From JANYGA01 sp031420415 (GTDB lineage: Bacteria; Vulcanimicrobiota; Vulcanimicrobiia; Vulcanimicrobiales; Vulcanimicrobiaceae), in contig JANOMT010000009.1 of assembly GCA_031420415.1 (NCBI GenBank), positions 1 through 64,000 of the forward strand: 64,000 bases of DNA. The letters run 5' to 3'. A program made the translations under genes and the position numbers. A model generated the notes under the pieces. That model ran no database searches. It was not told the origin of the DNA and was given only the letters and a program-made list of their open reading frames with translations. Position 1 is the first letter of the stretch. Every line of letters begins with the position of its first letter. Shown here in pieces: positions 33,701 through 43,400 of this stretch.

Positions 33701-35080
33701 GTGATGACTCTCGCAGTCGATCAATCGAGTATCTCAAACGAGCTGTGGAACGCCGCGCTCGCGTCGCTGGAACGCAAGTATTCGAAGCCAATCTTCGAAA
33801 TGTGGCTCAAACCCATCCGTCCGATCGCGATGAGCGACGCGGAGATCGTCCTCTCGGTGCAATCGCCATTCGCGCGCGATTGGGTCGAAAATCGGCTCAA
33901 GGGCGATATCTCCGACGTGCTCACGGAGTTGCTCGGTGCGACCTTGCGGCTCCGATTCGTCGTCGCACCCGAACCGCCGAGCGTTCCGAATGCGGCAACG
34001 CCACGCGCGAATCCCGACTCCGCCCCGCGCGTCTCGCTCAACGAAGATATCCGTCACGGTAATCTCAACCCCCGTTACACGTTCGATGAATTCGTCGTCG
34101 GAAATTCGAACCGATTCGCGCATGCGGCCTCGCAGGCCGTCGCCGAGGCGCCCGCCCGGGCGTACAATCCGCTCTTTCTTTACGGCGGTGTAGGCCTGGG
34201 AAAGACGCACCTGATGCATGCGATCGGGCACCGCGTCCTCGGCGCGAACCCGGGAGCCAACGTCGTGTACGTCTCGAGCGAGAAGTTCACGAACGAATTC
34301 ATCATCGCCATTAAAAATAATCAGACGGTCGAATTTCGCAATAAGTACCGTCACGTCGACGTCCTGCTCATCGACGATATTCAATTTCTCGAAGGCAAAG
34401 AACAGACTCAAGAAGAGTTCTTTCATACCTTTAACTCTTTGCACGAGGCACAGCGGCAAGTCGTCATTTCCAGCGATCGACCGCCAAAAGAGATCCAAAC
34501 GCTCGAATCGCGGCTTCGATCCCGCTTCGAATGGGGCTTGCTCACCGACATGCAGCCGCCCGACCTCGAAACGCGCGAAGCGATTTTGCGAAAAAAAGCT
34601 GAATTAGAAAAGATCCCCGTTCCCGACGATGTGACGTCATTTATCGCAAAGGTCATCCCCTCGAACATCCGCGAGCTCGAAGGCGCGCTCATTCGCGTCG
34701 TCGCCTTCGCATCGCTCACCAAATCCCCGATTACCACCGACCTCGCAGCTGAAGTGCTCAAGAACGTCGTCGCGACCACACCCGCGCGCCGGATCACGAT
34801 CGCCCTCATCAAAGAGAAGATCGCGAAAGCCCACGGCCTCACGGTCAAAGAAATGGATCACCAACGGCGCGATCAACGTCTTGCCGCGCCGCGTCAAATC
34901 GCGATGTATATCGCGACGGAACTCACCGATAACTCGTTACCCCAAATCGCGCGTGAGTTCGTTAAAAAGGATCACACGACCGTCATGTACGCTCGCGACA
35001 AGGTGAAGAATCAGATGACGGTCGACGAAGCTTACCGAAACAAGGTTCGCTCGTTGATGGCGCTCTGTCAGAACGACTGA
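33701..35080 (+). CDS. dnaA: Chromosomal replication initiator DnaA
   Basis: AAA+ initiator that binds DnaA boxes and opens oriC. Domain I (about residues 1-90), a short linker domain II, AAA+ domain III with Walker A GGVGLGKTHLMHAIG and Walker B VLLIDDIQFLEGKEQ, and DNA-binding domain IV with the signature DHTTVMYARDKV. At 459 residues it is typical. Two adjacent ATG codons (33701, 33704) follow an AAGGCGG Shine-Dalgarno sequence. It is first in dnaA-dnaN-recF-dciA-gyrB. Confidence 0.98.
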   Translation: MMTLAVDQSSISNELWNAALASLERKYSKPIFEMWLKPIRPIAMSDAEIVLSVQSPFARDWVENRLKGDISDVLTELLGATLRLRFVVAPEPPSVPNAATPRANPDSAPRVSLNEDIRHGNLNPRYTFDEFVVGNSNRFAHAASQAVAEAPARAYNPLFLYGGVGLGKTHLMHAIGHRVLGANPGANVVYVSSEKFTNEFIIAIKNNQTVEFRNKYRHVDVLLIDDIQFLEGKEQTQEEFFHTFNSLHEAQRQVVISSDRPPKEIQTLESRLRSRFEWGLLTDMQPPDLETREAILRKKAELEKIPVPDDVTSFIAKVIPSNIRELEGALIRVVAFASLTKSPITTDLAAEVLKNVVATTPARRITIALIKEKIAKAHGLTVKEMDHQRRDQRLAAPRQIAMYIATELTDNSLPQIAREFVKKDHTTVMYARDKVKNQMTVDEAYRNKVRSLMALCQND

Positions 35081-35333
35081 AAGCTCGTCCTCACAGGCGC
35101 TGTGAGCCGTCACGCACAGGGCGGTCTCGCGAGCGTGGATAACTCCGACCCTCGCCCTCCGCATCGAAACTGTGGAGATCTTCGCCCCCGCGATACACAC
35201 CTTATTAGGGTCGCAAACCCACGGAACACGGGCGTTCGCGCCGTTCTCCGCAGATTACACCGCATTACTACTAGTACGACGATCTTTTCTATTCTTTACG
35301 GGGCGAATGGATCGAGGCCGCAGGAGTGGATAC
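35081..35333. other. dnaA-dnaN intergenic region with DnaA-box-like sites
   Basis: 253 non-coding bases. CGTGGATAA at 35134-35142 is one base from a DnaA box, and TGTGGAGAT at 35171-35179 is two bases away. The right half is locally AT-richer (about 35196-35210 and 35255-35300), with short TAC/GAC trinucleotide repeats near 35265-35282. It could be a second part of oriC, as in several phyla, or only the dnaN promoter region. Confidence 0.45.
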
Positions 35334-36455
35334 GTGAAGTTCAGCTGTAGCACCAAAGACATCGCGTCCGCCGTCAGCGCCGCAAGTAAAGTTGTCAACG
35401 CGCACACGACGGTGCCGATTCTCTCAAACGTTTTGTTGACCGCAATCGACGACACGATTCGCGTCCGCGCGACCGATCTCGAACTCACCGTCGAGCACGT
35501 CTTTCCCGCGCAGATCTCGGAACCCGGAAGCGTCACCGTTCCGGCCAAACTCTTCAGCGGGTATCTCGGCAACCTCCCTGCGGGTATCGTCGAGCTCGCC
35601 GGAACCCCGACGCGTGCGAGCGTAAAGTGGGAGAAGTCGAACTACGATTTTCACGCGCTGCCCGCGGACGAATATCCGCCGCTTCCGTCGTCGCAAAAGG
35701 GAACGTCATTTGCAATCGATGCACGGCGGTTTCGCGAAGGCGTCAATGCGACGATCTTCGCGGCGTCGAGCGAGGAGGCGCGTGGCGCCGTGCTCATGGG
35801 AACGCTGCTCGAAATCGTCGGTGATACGATCACGATGGTCGCGACCGATGGGTACCGACTCGCGAAATGGGAGACGACGCTCGCACGCGGTCTCGAAGAC
35901 GGCGCGACGGCAAAGTTCATCGTTCCCTCGCGCGCGCTCGCCGAAGCCGCGCGTAATCTCGGAAGTGCCGAAACGATCGAAGTGAGCGCACTCGGACCAT
36001 CCGGAAACCAGCTCGCATTCGCCGCACAGAATGCCTCGATCGTCGTGCGCCTCGTCGACGGGCAATATCCCAACTATGCACAAGTCATTCCGGCGTCGTT
36101 CGACCGCAGCGTCACCGTCAATACTGCCGCGCTCATCGCGGGCCTCAAGCGCGCGGAACTCGTTGCCGGCGATCGCGCGAGCATGGTCAAAATGAGCGTC
36201 TCGAACGCGCAACTCATCATCACGGCGAATTCCGACACGACGGGCAACGCCTACGAAGAACTCGACGTCGAGCAAACGGGAGAAGATCTCACGATCGCCT
36301 TCAACGCGCGCTATCTCGTCGAGATTCTCAACCACATCGACGCCGCTCAAATCGTTATGGAGTTTTTAGGACCGCTCTCGCCCGCCGCGATTCGGCCGAC
36401 GGGCGAGGCGACGGGGGTCGCGCACATGTACGTCCTCATGCCGTTACGTCAATAG
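35334..36455 (+). CDS. dnaN: DNA polymerase III beta sliding clamp
   Basis: Ring-shaped processivity clamp. It begins KFSCSTKDIASAVSAASKVV with VPILSNVLLTA, then three repeated clamp domains of about 120 residues each, and ends ATGVAHMYVLMPLRQ, the conserved hydrophobic-pocket terminus. The GTG at 35334 has GGAG about 9 bases upstream and gives 373 residues, the family length; the longer open frame upstream is non-coding. Confidence 0.97.
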   Translation: MKFSCSTKDIASAVSAASKVVNAHTTVPILSNVLLTAIDDTIRVRATDLELTVEHVFPAQISEPGSVTVPAKLFSGYLGNLPAGIVELAGTPTRASVKWEKSNYDFHALPADEYPPLPSSQKGTSFAIDARRFREGVNATIFAASSEEARGAVLMGTLLEIVGDTITMVATDGYRLAKWETTLARGLEDGATAKFIVPSRALAEAARNLGSAETIEVSALGPSGNQLAFAAQNASIVVRLVDGQYPNYAQVIPASFDRSVTVNTAALIAGLKRAELVAGDRASMVKMSVSNAQLIITANSDTTGNAYEELDVEQTGEDLTIAFNARYLVEILNHIDAAQIVMEFLGPLSPAAIRPTGEATGVAHMYVLMPLRQ

Positions 36456-36477
36456 CTCCTACGGATCGGGGGTCGCC

Positions 36478-37584
36478 ATGATCCTCTCGCAACTCAGCCT
36501 CGCGAACGTCCGTAACTACGCGTCACTGGAATTCGAACCGGAACCCGGCCTCAACGTTTTTGTCGGACCCAACGCACAAGGCAAAAGCAACCTCTTGGAA
36601 GCGATCGCGCTGCTCGGGACGGGGAAATCGTTTCGTACGGCGCGTGAGAGCGAGATCGTGCGGACGGGCCTTCCGAGCGCGTCGCTCTGCGGGTATGCAC
36701 GCGTGTCGGCGGGGGATATCCGGCTCTCGTGTACGCTCAATATTGGCGGCGGCGGGCTACGCAAGATTTATACCGTCAATGGGGCGGGCGTCCGGTATGC
36801 TTCCTACCTTGGGAAAATGCGCGTCGTTACGTTCGTTCCCGCGCACCTCGCCCTCGTCACGGGTCCGCCTTCGGCTCGGCGGTCGCTCGTGAACGCCGCG
36901 CTCGCGCAAGAGAGCCCCGCCTACTACGGCACGCTTGCGACCTACGGCAAATACGTGTTGCAAAAAAATGCCCTCTTGCGTGGATCGATCGCGCCCGACG
37001 AGGCGTTGCTCGCGACCTACGACGAACGGCTCGTGGAAGCAGGGACACGCCTCATACTCGCGCGACGCGCCTTCGTCGCAGCCCTGGACGAACGCGCGAA
37101 AGCCGTCCATCGCTCGTGGGTCGGCGATCGCGAAGGCGAACTCGCAATCGCCTACGAGTCCGATATCCCCATCGACGTCCCTACGAGCGATGCTGTCGCC
37201 GCCGCTTTCGTGGCTCGGCTCGCGCAGAAACGGATCGCGGAGGTTGCGCGACGCACGAGCCTCGTCGGGCCACATCGCGACGATATAGCCTTTCGGCTGG
37301 GCGGCGTACCCTTGGCGGCGTTCGGTTCCCAGGGGCAGCAGCGAACGGCGGTACTCGCGCTCAAAGTCGCCGAATACGGGGTCCTCGAAGCGCGTTCGGG
37401 TGAGGCTCCGCTGCTCTTGCTCGATGACGTCCTCTCGGAACTCGACCCCGAGCGGCAACGCGCGTTCTTGCGCGGCGTCGGCTCGTTCGAACAAGCCTTC
37501 GTGACGACGACGCACGATATCGATGTTCCCGTCGCGGCCGGCTATCGGATACGAGCCGCGACGCTCGAACGGATATCGGCGTGA
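36478..37584 (+). CDS. recF: DNA replication and repair protein RecF
   Basis: SMC-like ATPase that helps load RecA at gaps. Walker A GPNAQGKSNLLEAIALLGTG, signature GSQGQQRTAVLALKVAE, Walker B LLLLDDVLSELDPERQ. At 368 residues it is typical. Start ATG 36478 after dnaN; its end overlaps dciA by 4 bp. Confidence 0.97.
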   Translation: MILSQLSLANVRNYASLEFEPEPGLNVFVGPNAQGKSNLLEAIALLGTGKSFRTARESEIVRTGLPSASLCGYARVSAGDIRLSCTLNIGGGGLRKIYTVNGAGVRYASYLGKMRVVTFVPAHLALVTGPPSARRSLVNAALAQESPAYYGTLATYGKYVLQKNALLRGSIAPDEALLATYDERLVEAGTRLILARRAFVAALDERAKAVHRSWVGDREGELAIAYESDIPIDVPTSDAVAAAFVARLAQKRIAEVARRTSLVGPHRDDIAFRLGGVPLAAFGSQGQQRTAVLALKVAEYGVLEARSGEAPLLLLDDVLSELDPERQRAFLRGVGSFEQAFVTTTHDIDVPVAAGYRIRAATLERISA

Positions 37585-38468
37585 CCGACGACGCACGGAA
37601 ACGCGGGGGCGGGTTGCGACCATTGCGTAGTGCCCTCGATGCGTGGAAACCGGCACGCGGCCGCAACATCGATCCCGTCGATGAAATCGTGAGTGCCTGG
37701 CTTGGTATCGTCGGGCGGGACGTCGCGGCGAACTCGACGCCACTGGAACTCCTGGGAACCAATCTCGTGGTTGGTACGCGCTCGAGCGCATGGAGTCAAC
37801 AGCTCCAATTTCTCTCTCTGCACGTGCTCGCGGCGATTCGCGCGCTCCCGAGTGGCGGAACCGTCGAACGGCTGACGTTCCGCACCGGGCTCGTATCTCG
37901 CGGGAAGCGACGCGATGCGGTGCCTCCCGTCGCACGCCGCTCGAAAAGCGTGCCGACGCGGCCGGGCGCATCCGATCTTCCCGCACCCGATCTGGCGACG
38001 GCATTCGAGCGCCTGCGCGCGCGGATGACCGTGGCCTCGCGTGCGTCCGGCGCTCGCTGCACCGATTGCGGCGTGGTGACCGATGCATCGCCCGATGTGA
38101 CCGCGAGCACCCGTGCGCGCTGCGCGCCCTGCGCGGGTGAAGCGGAACGCGTGCGTCGGACGCTCGTCGAGCGCATCGTTTACATGGCGCCATGGCTCGT
38201 AATCGAGGAGATGCGCGAGCAGATCCCCGACTTGCGCAACGCCGAGTTCGAGCGGGTCCGAAAGCGCCTGCTCTCGCGTTGGTGGATCATTCTCGAACGG
38301 ACGAAACTTGCGGGCGTGGTGAGTTCCTCGGGTATCGAGCGACACGTCGCGAGTTCGTACGTGCTCTTGCACACGCGACTTCCGCCCGATCGCATCACGC
38401 CGGCGGTCGTGCGAAATCTGCTGGGAACCGACCTCGAGAAGATTCTCTGGCCGCACGCCACCCAATAA
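37581..38468 (+). CDS. dciA: DciA-like (DUF721) protein with zinc-ribbon and C-terminal extension
   Basis: Residues about 15-105 match the DUF721/DciA fold (IVSAWLGIVGRDVAANSTPLEL, LVVGTRSSAWSQQLQFLS), the likely replicative-helicase operator found between recF and gyrB. A linker follows, then CTDCG...CAPC (about residues 155-185), a probable four-cysteine zinc site. A helical tail of about 100 residues ends the protein (RTLVERIVYMAPWLVIEEM). At 295 residues it is about twice the simple DciA length. The tail is unassigned. The start overlaps recF as ATGA or GTGA-type coupling. Confidence 0.8.
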   Translation: MTDDARKRGGGLRPLRSALDAWKPARGRNIDPVDEIVSAWLGIVGRDVAANSTPLELLGTNLVVGTRSSAWSQQLQFLSLHVLAAIRALPSGGTVERLTFRTGLVSRGKRRDAVPPVARRSKSVPTRPGASDLPAPDLATAFERLRARMTVASRASGARCTDCGVVTDASPDVTASTRARCAPCAGEAERVRRTLVERIVYMAPWLVIEEMREQIPDLRNAEFERVRKRLLSRWWIILERTKLAGVVSSSGIERHVASSYVLLHTRLPPDRITPAVVRNLLGTDLEKILWPHATQ

Positions 38469-38495
38469 GGCGATAGCGGTACACAACGCGAATCC

Positions 38496-40403
38496 GTGCG
38501 GTCGATGGAAGAATATACCGGCGACCAAATTGCGGTCCTCAAGGGCCTCGAAGCGGTTCGGATGCGGCCCGGCATGTATATCGGGAACACCTCAGAGCGC
38601 GGCCTGCACCAACTCGTCTACGAAGCCGTCGACAACTCCGTCGACGAAGCGATGGCGGGCAAGGCGACCACGATCGTGGTCGTCCTCGGTCGCGACAATT
38701 CGTGCTCGGTCGAAGACGACGGACGCGGTATTCCGGTCGATTTCAACACCGAAGAAAATATGTCGTCGGTCGAAGTCGTGATGACGATCCTCCACGCGGG
38801 CGGCAAGTTTGGCTCGGGCGGATACAAGGTATCGGGCGGTCTGCACGGTGTTGGGATTTCCGTCGTTAACGCGCTCTCGGAAAATATGACGACGCGCGTG
38901 AAGCGCGACGGGATGCTGCACGAAATAAAATTCGAACGCGGTATCACGACCGAGCCGTTGCACGTGATCGCCGAAGGCGTCGAAGGTACGGGAACGTACC
39001 AATGGTTCGTCCCCGATCATACGATGTTCGACACGATGGATTTTCACTGGGACATCCTACAGAAGCGCCTGCGCGAACTCGCGTTCCTCAATCGCGGGAT
39101 CTCGATCACGCTACGCGACGAACGTCCCGACGAACCCAAAGAAAAGACGTTCCTCTACGAGGGTGGGATCATCTCGTTCGTCGAGCATCTCAACGAGAAA
39201 AAAGATCCGCTCCATCCGATCATTTCGACCAACGGCGAACGCGACGACGTCGTCGTCGAATGCGCGTTGCAGTGGGCCGATACGTACAGCGAAAACGTTT
39301 TCACCTACGCGAATAACATCAACACCGCCGAAGGCGGCATGCATCTCGTCGGTTTCCGTAACGCCGTTGGCAACGCGGTCAACACCTACGCGCGCAAACG
39401 CGCGGTGCTCAAAGAGTCCGATGCGAATCTTTCGATCGACGACGTGATGGAAGGCCTCACCGCCGTCGTTTCGGTGAAACTCGAGAATCCGCAATTCGAA
39501 GGCCAGACCAAAACCAAACTCGGCACGGCGCGCGTGCGTAACATCGTCTACACGCTCGTCGGCGAACGGCTCGATTTCTTTTTCGAGGAAAACCCGAAGC
39601 ACTTCCGCGCGATCGTCGACAAGGCGATGCAGGCGCAACGCGCGCGCGAAGCGGCGAAGAAAGCGCGCGATCTCTCGCGGCGCAAGAACGCCCTCGACGG
39701 CATGGGCTTGCCGGGGAAGCTCGTGGATTGCACGGAGAAGAATCCCGAAATTTCGGAGATCTTTTTAGTCGAAGGCGATTCCGCGGGTGGTACGGCGAAG
39801 ATGGGTCGAGATTATATGACTCAAGCGATCTTGCCGTTGCGTGGCAAGATCCTCAACGTGTGGAAGGCGCGCGAAGATAGAGTCTTCGCAAACGAAGAGA
39901 TCCGCGCGATGATCACGGCGCTCGGCACCGGCATCGCCGCCGACTTCGATAGCGAGAAACTTCGCTACCACAAAGTCATCATCATGACCGACGCCGACGT
40001 GGACGGGTCGCACATCCGCACGCTGTTGCTTACGTTCTTCTACCAGCAGATGCGCGCGCTCATCCAGAAGGGCTACGTGTATATCGCGATGCCGCCGCTC
40101 TACGGCATCAAGCGTGGCAAGAAACAGCGTTACGCCTTCACCGACGAAGAACTCAAAGGCATCATCGGCGATAGCGACCCGAAAGATTTTCAGATCCAAC
40201 AATACAAGGGTCTGGGCGAGATGGATGCCGAGCAACTCGCCGACACGACGATGCACATCAAGAGCCGCCGCCTCAAGCGTGTGGCGCTCGAAGACGCCGT
40301 CGCCGCCGACGAAATGTTCACGACGCTCATGGGCGACAAAGTCGAGCCCCGCAAAGAGTTTATTCAAGCCTACGCGCGTAGCGTGAAGAATTTAGACCTC
40401 TGA
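38496..40403 (+). CDS. gyrB: DNA gyrase subunit B
   Basis: ATPase subunit of gyrase. GHKL ATPase domain with YEAVDNSVDEAMAG, DDGRGIP and GGLHGVGISVVNAL. Toprim domain with EGDSAGGTAKMGRD and DADVDGSHIRTLLLTFFY. C-terminal VEPRKEFIQAYARSVKNLDL. At 635 residues it is the short form without the proteobacterial insertion. Start GTG 38496 or ATG 38505. gyrA does not follow; tamB does. Confidence 0.97.
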   Translation: MRSMEEYTGDQIAVLKGLEAVRMRPGMYIGNTSERGLHQLVYEAVDNSVDEAMAGKATTIVVVLGRDNSCSVEDDGRGIPVDFNTEENMSSVEVVMTILHAGGKFGSGGYKVSGGLHGVGISVVNALSENMTTRVKRDGMLHEIKFERGITTEPLHVIAEGVEGTGTYQWFVPDHTMFDTMDFHWDILQKRLRELAFLNRGISITLRDERPDEPKEKTFLYEGGIISFVEHLNEKKDPLHPIISTNGERDDVVVECALQWADTYSENVFTYANNINTAEGGMHLVGFRNAVGNAVNTYARKRAVLKESDANLSIDDVMEGLTAVVSVKLENPQFEGQTKTKLGTARVRNIVYTLVGERLDFFFEENPKHFRAIVDKAMQAQRAREAAKKARDLSRRKNALDGMGLPGKLVDCTEKNPEISEIFLVEGDSAGGTAKMGRDYMTQAILPLRGKILNVWKAREDRVFANEEIRAMITALGTGIAADFDSEKLRYHKVIIMTDADVDGSHIRTLLLTFFYQQMRALIQKGYVYIAMPPLYGIKRGKKQRYAFTDEELKGIIGDSDPKDFQIQQYKGLGEMDAEQLADTTMHIKSRRLKRVALEDAVAADEMFTTLMGDKVEPRKEFIQAYARSVKNLDL

Positions 40404-40462
40404 GGTGACCGAGCGGACCTCTCGCCGCCTCTGATGCGTTGAGCGTCCGAGAGGAGACACGT

Positions 40463-43400
40463 GTGCCCAATGGACGGTCGGGGTGGATTCGGGTGCTCGC
40501 TGCGCTCGTGTTGCTCGCCGTTTTCGTGGTCGCGTTTGCGGGACCGATCTCGCGAGCGCTCGTTGCGAGCGCAATCGATGTCGCGACGGGCGACCGCGTC
40601 GCCTTCACCGATCTGGAACTCGGATCGGATCGAGCGGTCGTGCATCATCTCGAACTCGCTCATGCCGGCCGAACGCTGCTGACGGCCGATCTCGCGACGG
40701 TGAGGTATCGCTTGCGCGATCTCTTGCCCGGTGGGTCGCGGCGGTTCGGACTCGTGGGCGTCGCACTCGACGCGCCACGACTCGTCTTCGAACGTCGGGC
40801 CGACGGAACGTTCGACGTTGCTCCGGGTGCCGGTGGCGCTGCTGCAACGGCGCCCGTCGCGAGCGGTCCGGTTGCCGATCTGCCGTTGCGCTTCGACGCG
40901 CGCATCCGCAATGGGTCGATCGTCCTCGAAGACCAGTTTCGCGTGCTCCCGGAATCGCGTCGCCTCGGCCTCGAGGGCATCTCGGCTACACTTGCGTTCG
41001 ATAGCGCGGCGATCTCGACGTACCACGTGCGCGCATCCATCTCAAACGATGCTCCTGCGAGACTCTCGGCCGTCGGGCGAATCGATGCCCCTCGCGGCTA
41101 CGCGGTCCATCGCATTCGCGCACACGACCTCGCGCTCGTGCCCATCGTCAATTACTTTATCAATAGTTCGGCCGCGCGCTTCGAGAGTGGGATCGCGCGA
41201 AACGCCGATGTGCGCGTGTACGGCTTCGCGAGCGGACCGAAGAAAACGTACGTCTATCATACGAGCGGGTCGCTCGCACTGCACGGGGGCGGGATGCGGA
41301 TTCCCGGCCTGGTTCAAAGCGCGAGCGATCTCGACGGGCGACTCGACTTTTTCGACGGCGGGTTTGCGGCGCCGGCGCTCACGGCGCGTCTCGGTCCCAT
41401 GCCGGTACGGGTCGCAGGCGGCATCTACGATTGGGCATCGCCCAAATTCCAGCTCGGAATCGCGATTGCCGACGCCCCGCTCGATCGGGTCCGAGGGCTC
41501 TTCGCGTTTTCACGGATGTTGCCGCTCGAGGGACGAGGGCGGGTCACGACTTATCTCGAGGGACCCGTCGGGCTCCCACTCGTGTCGACGCGCGTCGCCA
41601 CGCCCGCGCTCACCTATGCGGGCTACCCCGTGGAAGGTCTTGCGGCACGCGCGATCTACTACGACGGCGCGCTCGATGTCGTCGGTCTGGGAGCGCGCTA
41701 CGGCGGGCTCGACGTCGCGGCGAACGGTGCAATCATCCTCGGCGATACGTCACATACCGAACTCGTCTTCAAGGTAAACGGGCCGGCGGCACGCGTGCCC
41801 TATCTCGCGGAACTCGCACCCGGTGCCGCGATCGATGCCGTGGGCCTCCTCGCCGGCGACGCGCTTCGCTTCGACGTCCGTGGAGCCGCAACCGGTGCGG
41901 GCGGAGGCACCGATCTCGCGGCGATCTTTCACGAGGACGCGCGCGGCGACGGGCGCTACGGGCCGTTCCGCCTCACGCGATCCGACGGCTCGTCGATCGC
42001 AGGCGCCTTCACCTTCGATCGAAGCGCGAATGAAAGCGCATTTTGGCTCGACGCACGCCGCTACCGATACGCCGAGTTGCTGCGGCCGGCGACGCTTCCC
42101 GGCATCGATCTCGCGGCGCCGACCTTCCACGGCATCCTCGATGGCGAACTCGCGGGTGTCGGTCCGCCCTCGGATTTCCGGATCGCGGGGAACGTCCGCG
42201 GCCACGATCTACGCGTCGGTGGGCTTGCGATCGCTGCAGTCTCGGGGCACCTCACGGGGAGCATCGGCAACTTCGGCCTGCGCGACGTCGTCGCGAGCGG
42301 ACCCTGGGGTGCCTTCGCGGGTGCAGGCGCATACGTCGGCCCGGCGCTCGCTCTCGACGGCATCTATCACGGAAGCTTCGCGCAGCTGCGGACGTTCACT
42401 GGAGAGATCGGCGGTAGCGGCCCGGTGAACGGCCCCGTGGCGATGCTCATCGGGCCGACCGATTCCATCGTGCAAGCACGGGGCGCGCTGACACCGGGGG
42501 CGATCGTCCAGGGCGTTCCGGTCGACTCGCTTTCGGGCACGGTTGCGATCTCCGGCAAGCGCCTGCGGGTGTATGCGGCGACCGGATCCGTCGCGAGCGG
42601 TACGCTCGTCGCCGCGGGCGACCTCGATTCGTCGGGAACGCTCGGCGTCTCACTTGCGGGCGCGCAGGCGCGGCGACTTCGCGCCGTCGTCCCGCTCGGT
42701 GGCGGCGGCGACGTTGCGGCGATCGGGACGTTCGGCCTCGTCGGGCCGGGGTCACGCTTCGAAGGCGGACTCGCGCTCGGAGCGGGAGCGACGCTCGATC
42801 GGTTGCCGCTCGTCGCCAACGGTGACGTCACGCTCGCCGGGACGCGCTTCGATTTTCGCCACACGGACGCCGAACTCGGCTCGGCGCTCGGGACGCTCGA
42901 CGGTTCGCTCGGTGGCGTCGGAACGCGCGCGCCGATCTACGACGCGCGGCTCCACATCGGTGCGGCGCAGCTCGGGCCGCTCGTGCGTTCGGTCTTGCCG
43001 CAGCGACGCGATGTCGCGGGTACGTTGACGGGCGATCTGACGCTGCGTGGAACGCTCGCGAATCTCGCCGTTGCGGGAACGCTCGGCATCCCCGAGGGCA
43101 CGGTCAACGGATTGCATTTTCGCGACGCCGGCGCGCGGATCGCGCTCCTCCCGGGCGAACTTTCGGCGCGTCTGGGGACGGTGACGGTCGGCTCGACGAC
43201 CGCAGCGTTCGGGGCCGACGTGCGCGGCAAAGATGCGTCCTTCCAGCTCGTAGCGCCACGCGCGAACCTCGGCGATTTCAACGATTACTTCGATGCGGGC
43301 GACGCGCTCGGTGGGCACGGACGGATCGCCGCGCAATTCGTGCGCGACGCGACGTCGGTGCGGACGAGTGCGGATATTGCGATTGCGGATCTGCACGTTC

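Noticed and set aside
36757..38193. Minus-strand open frame of 478 codons opposite recF and dciA
   Set aside because: No domain, low-complexity Arg-rich translation, fully covered by two recognised genes on the other strand.
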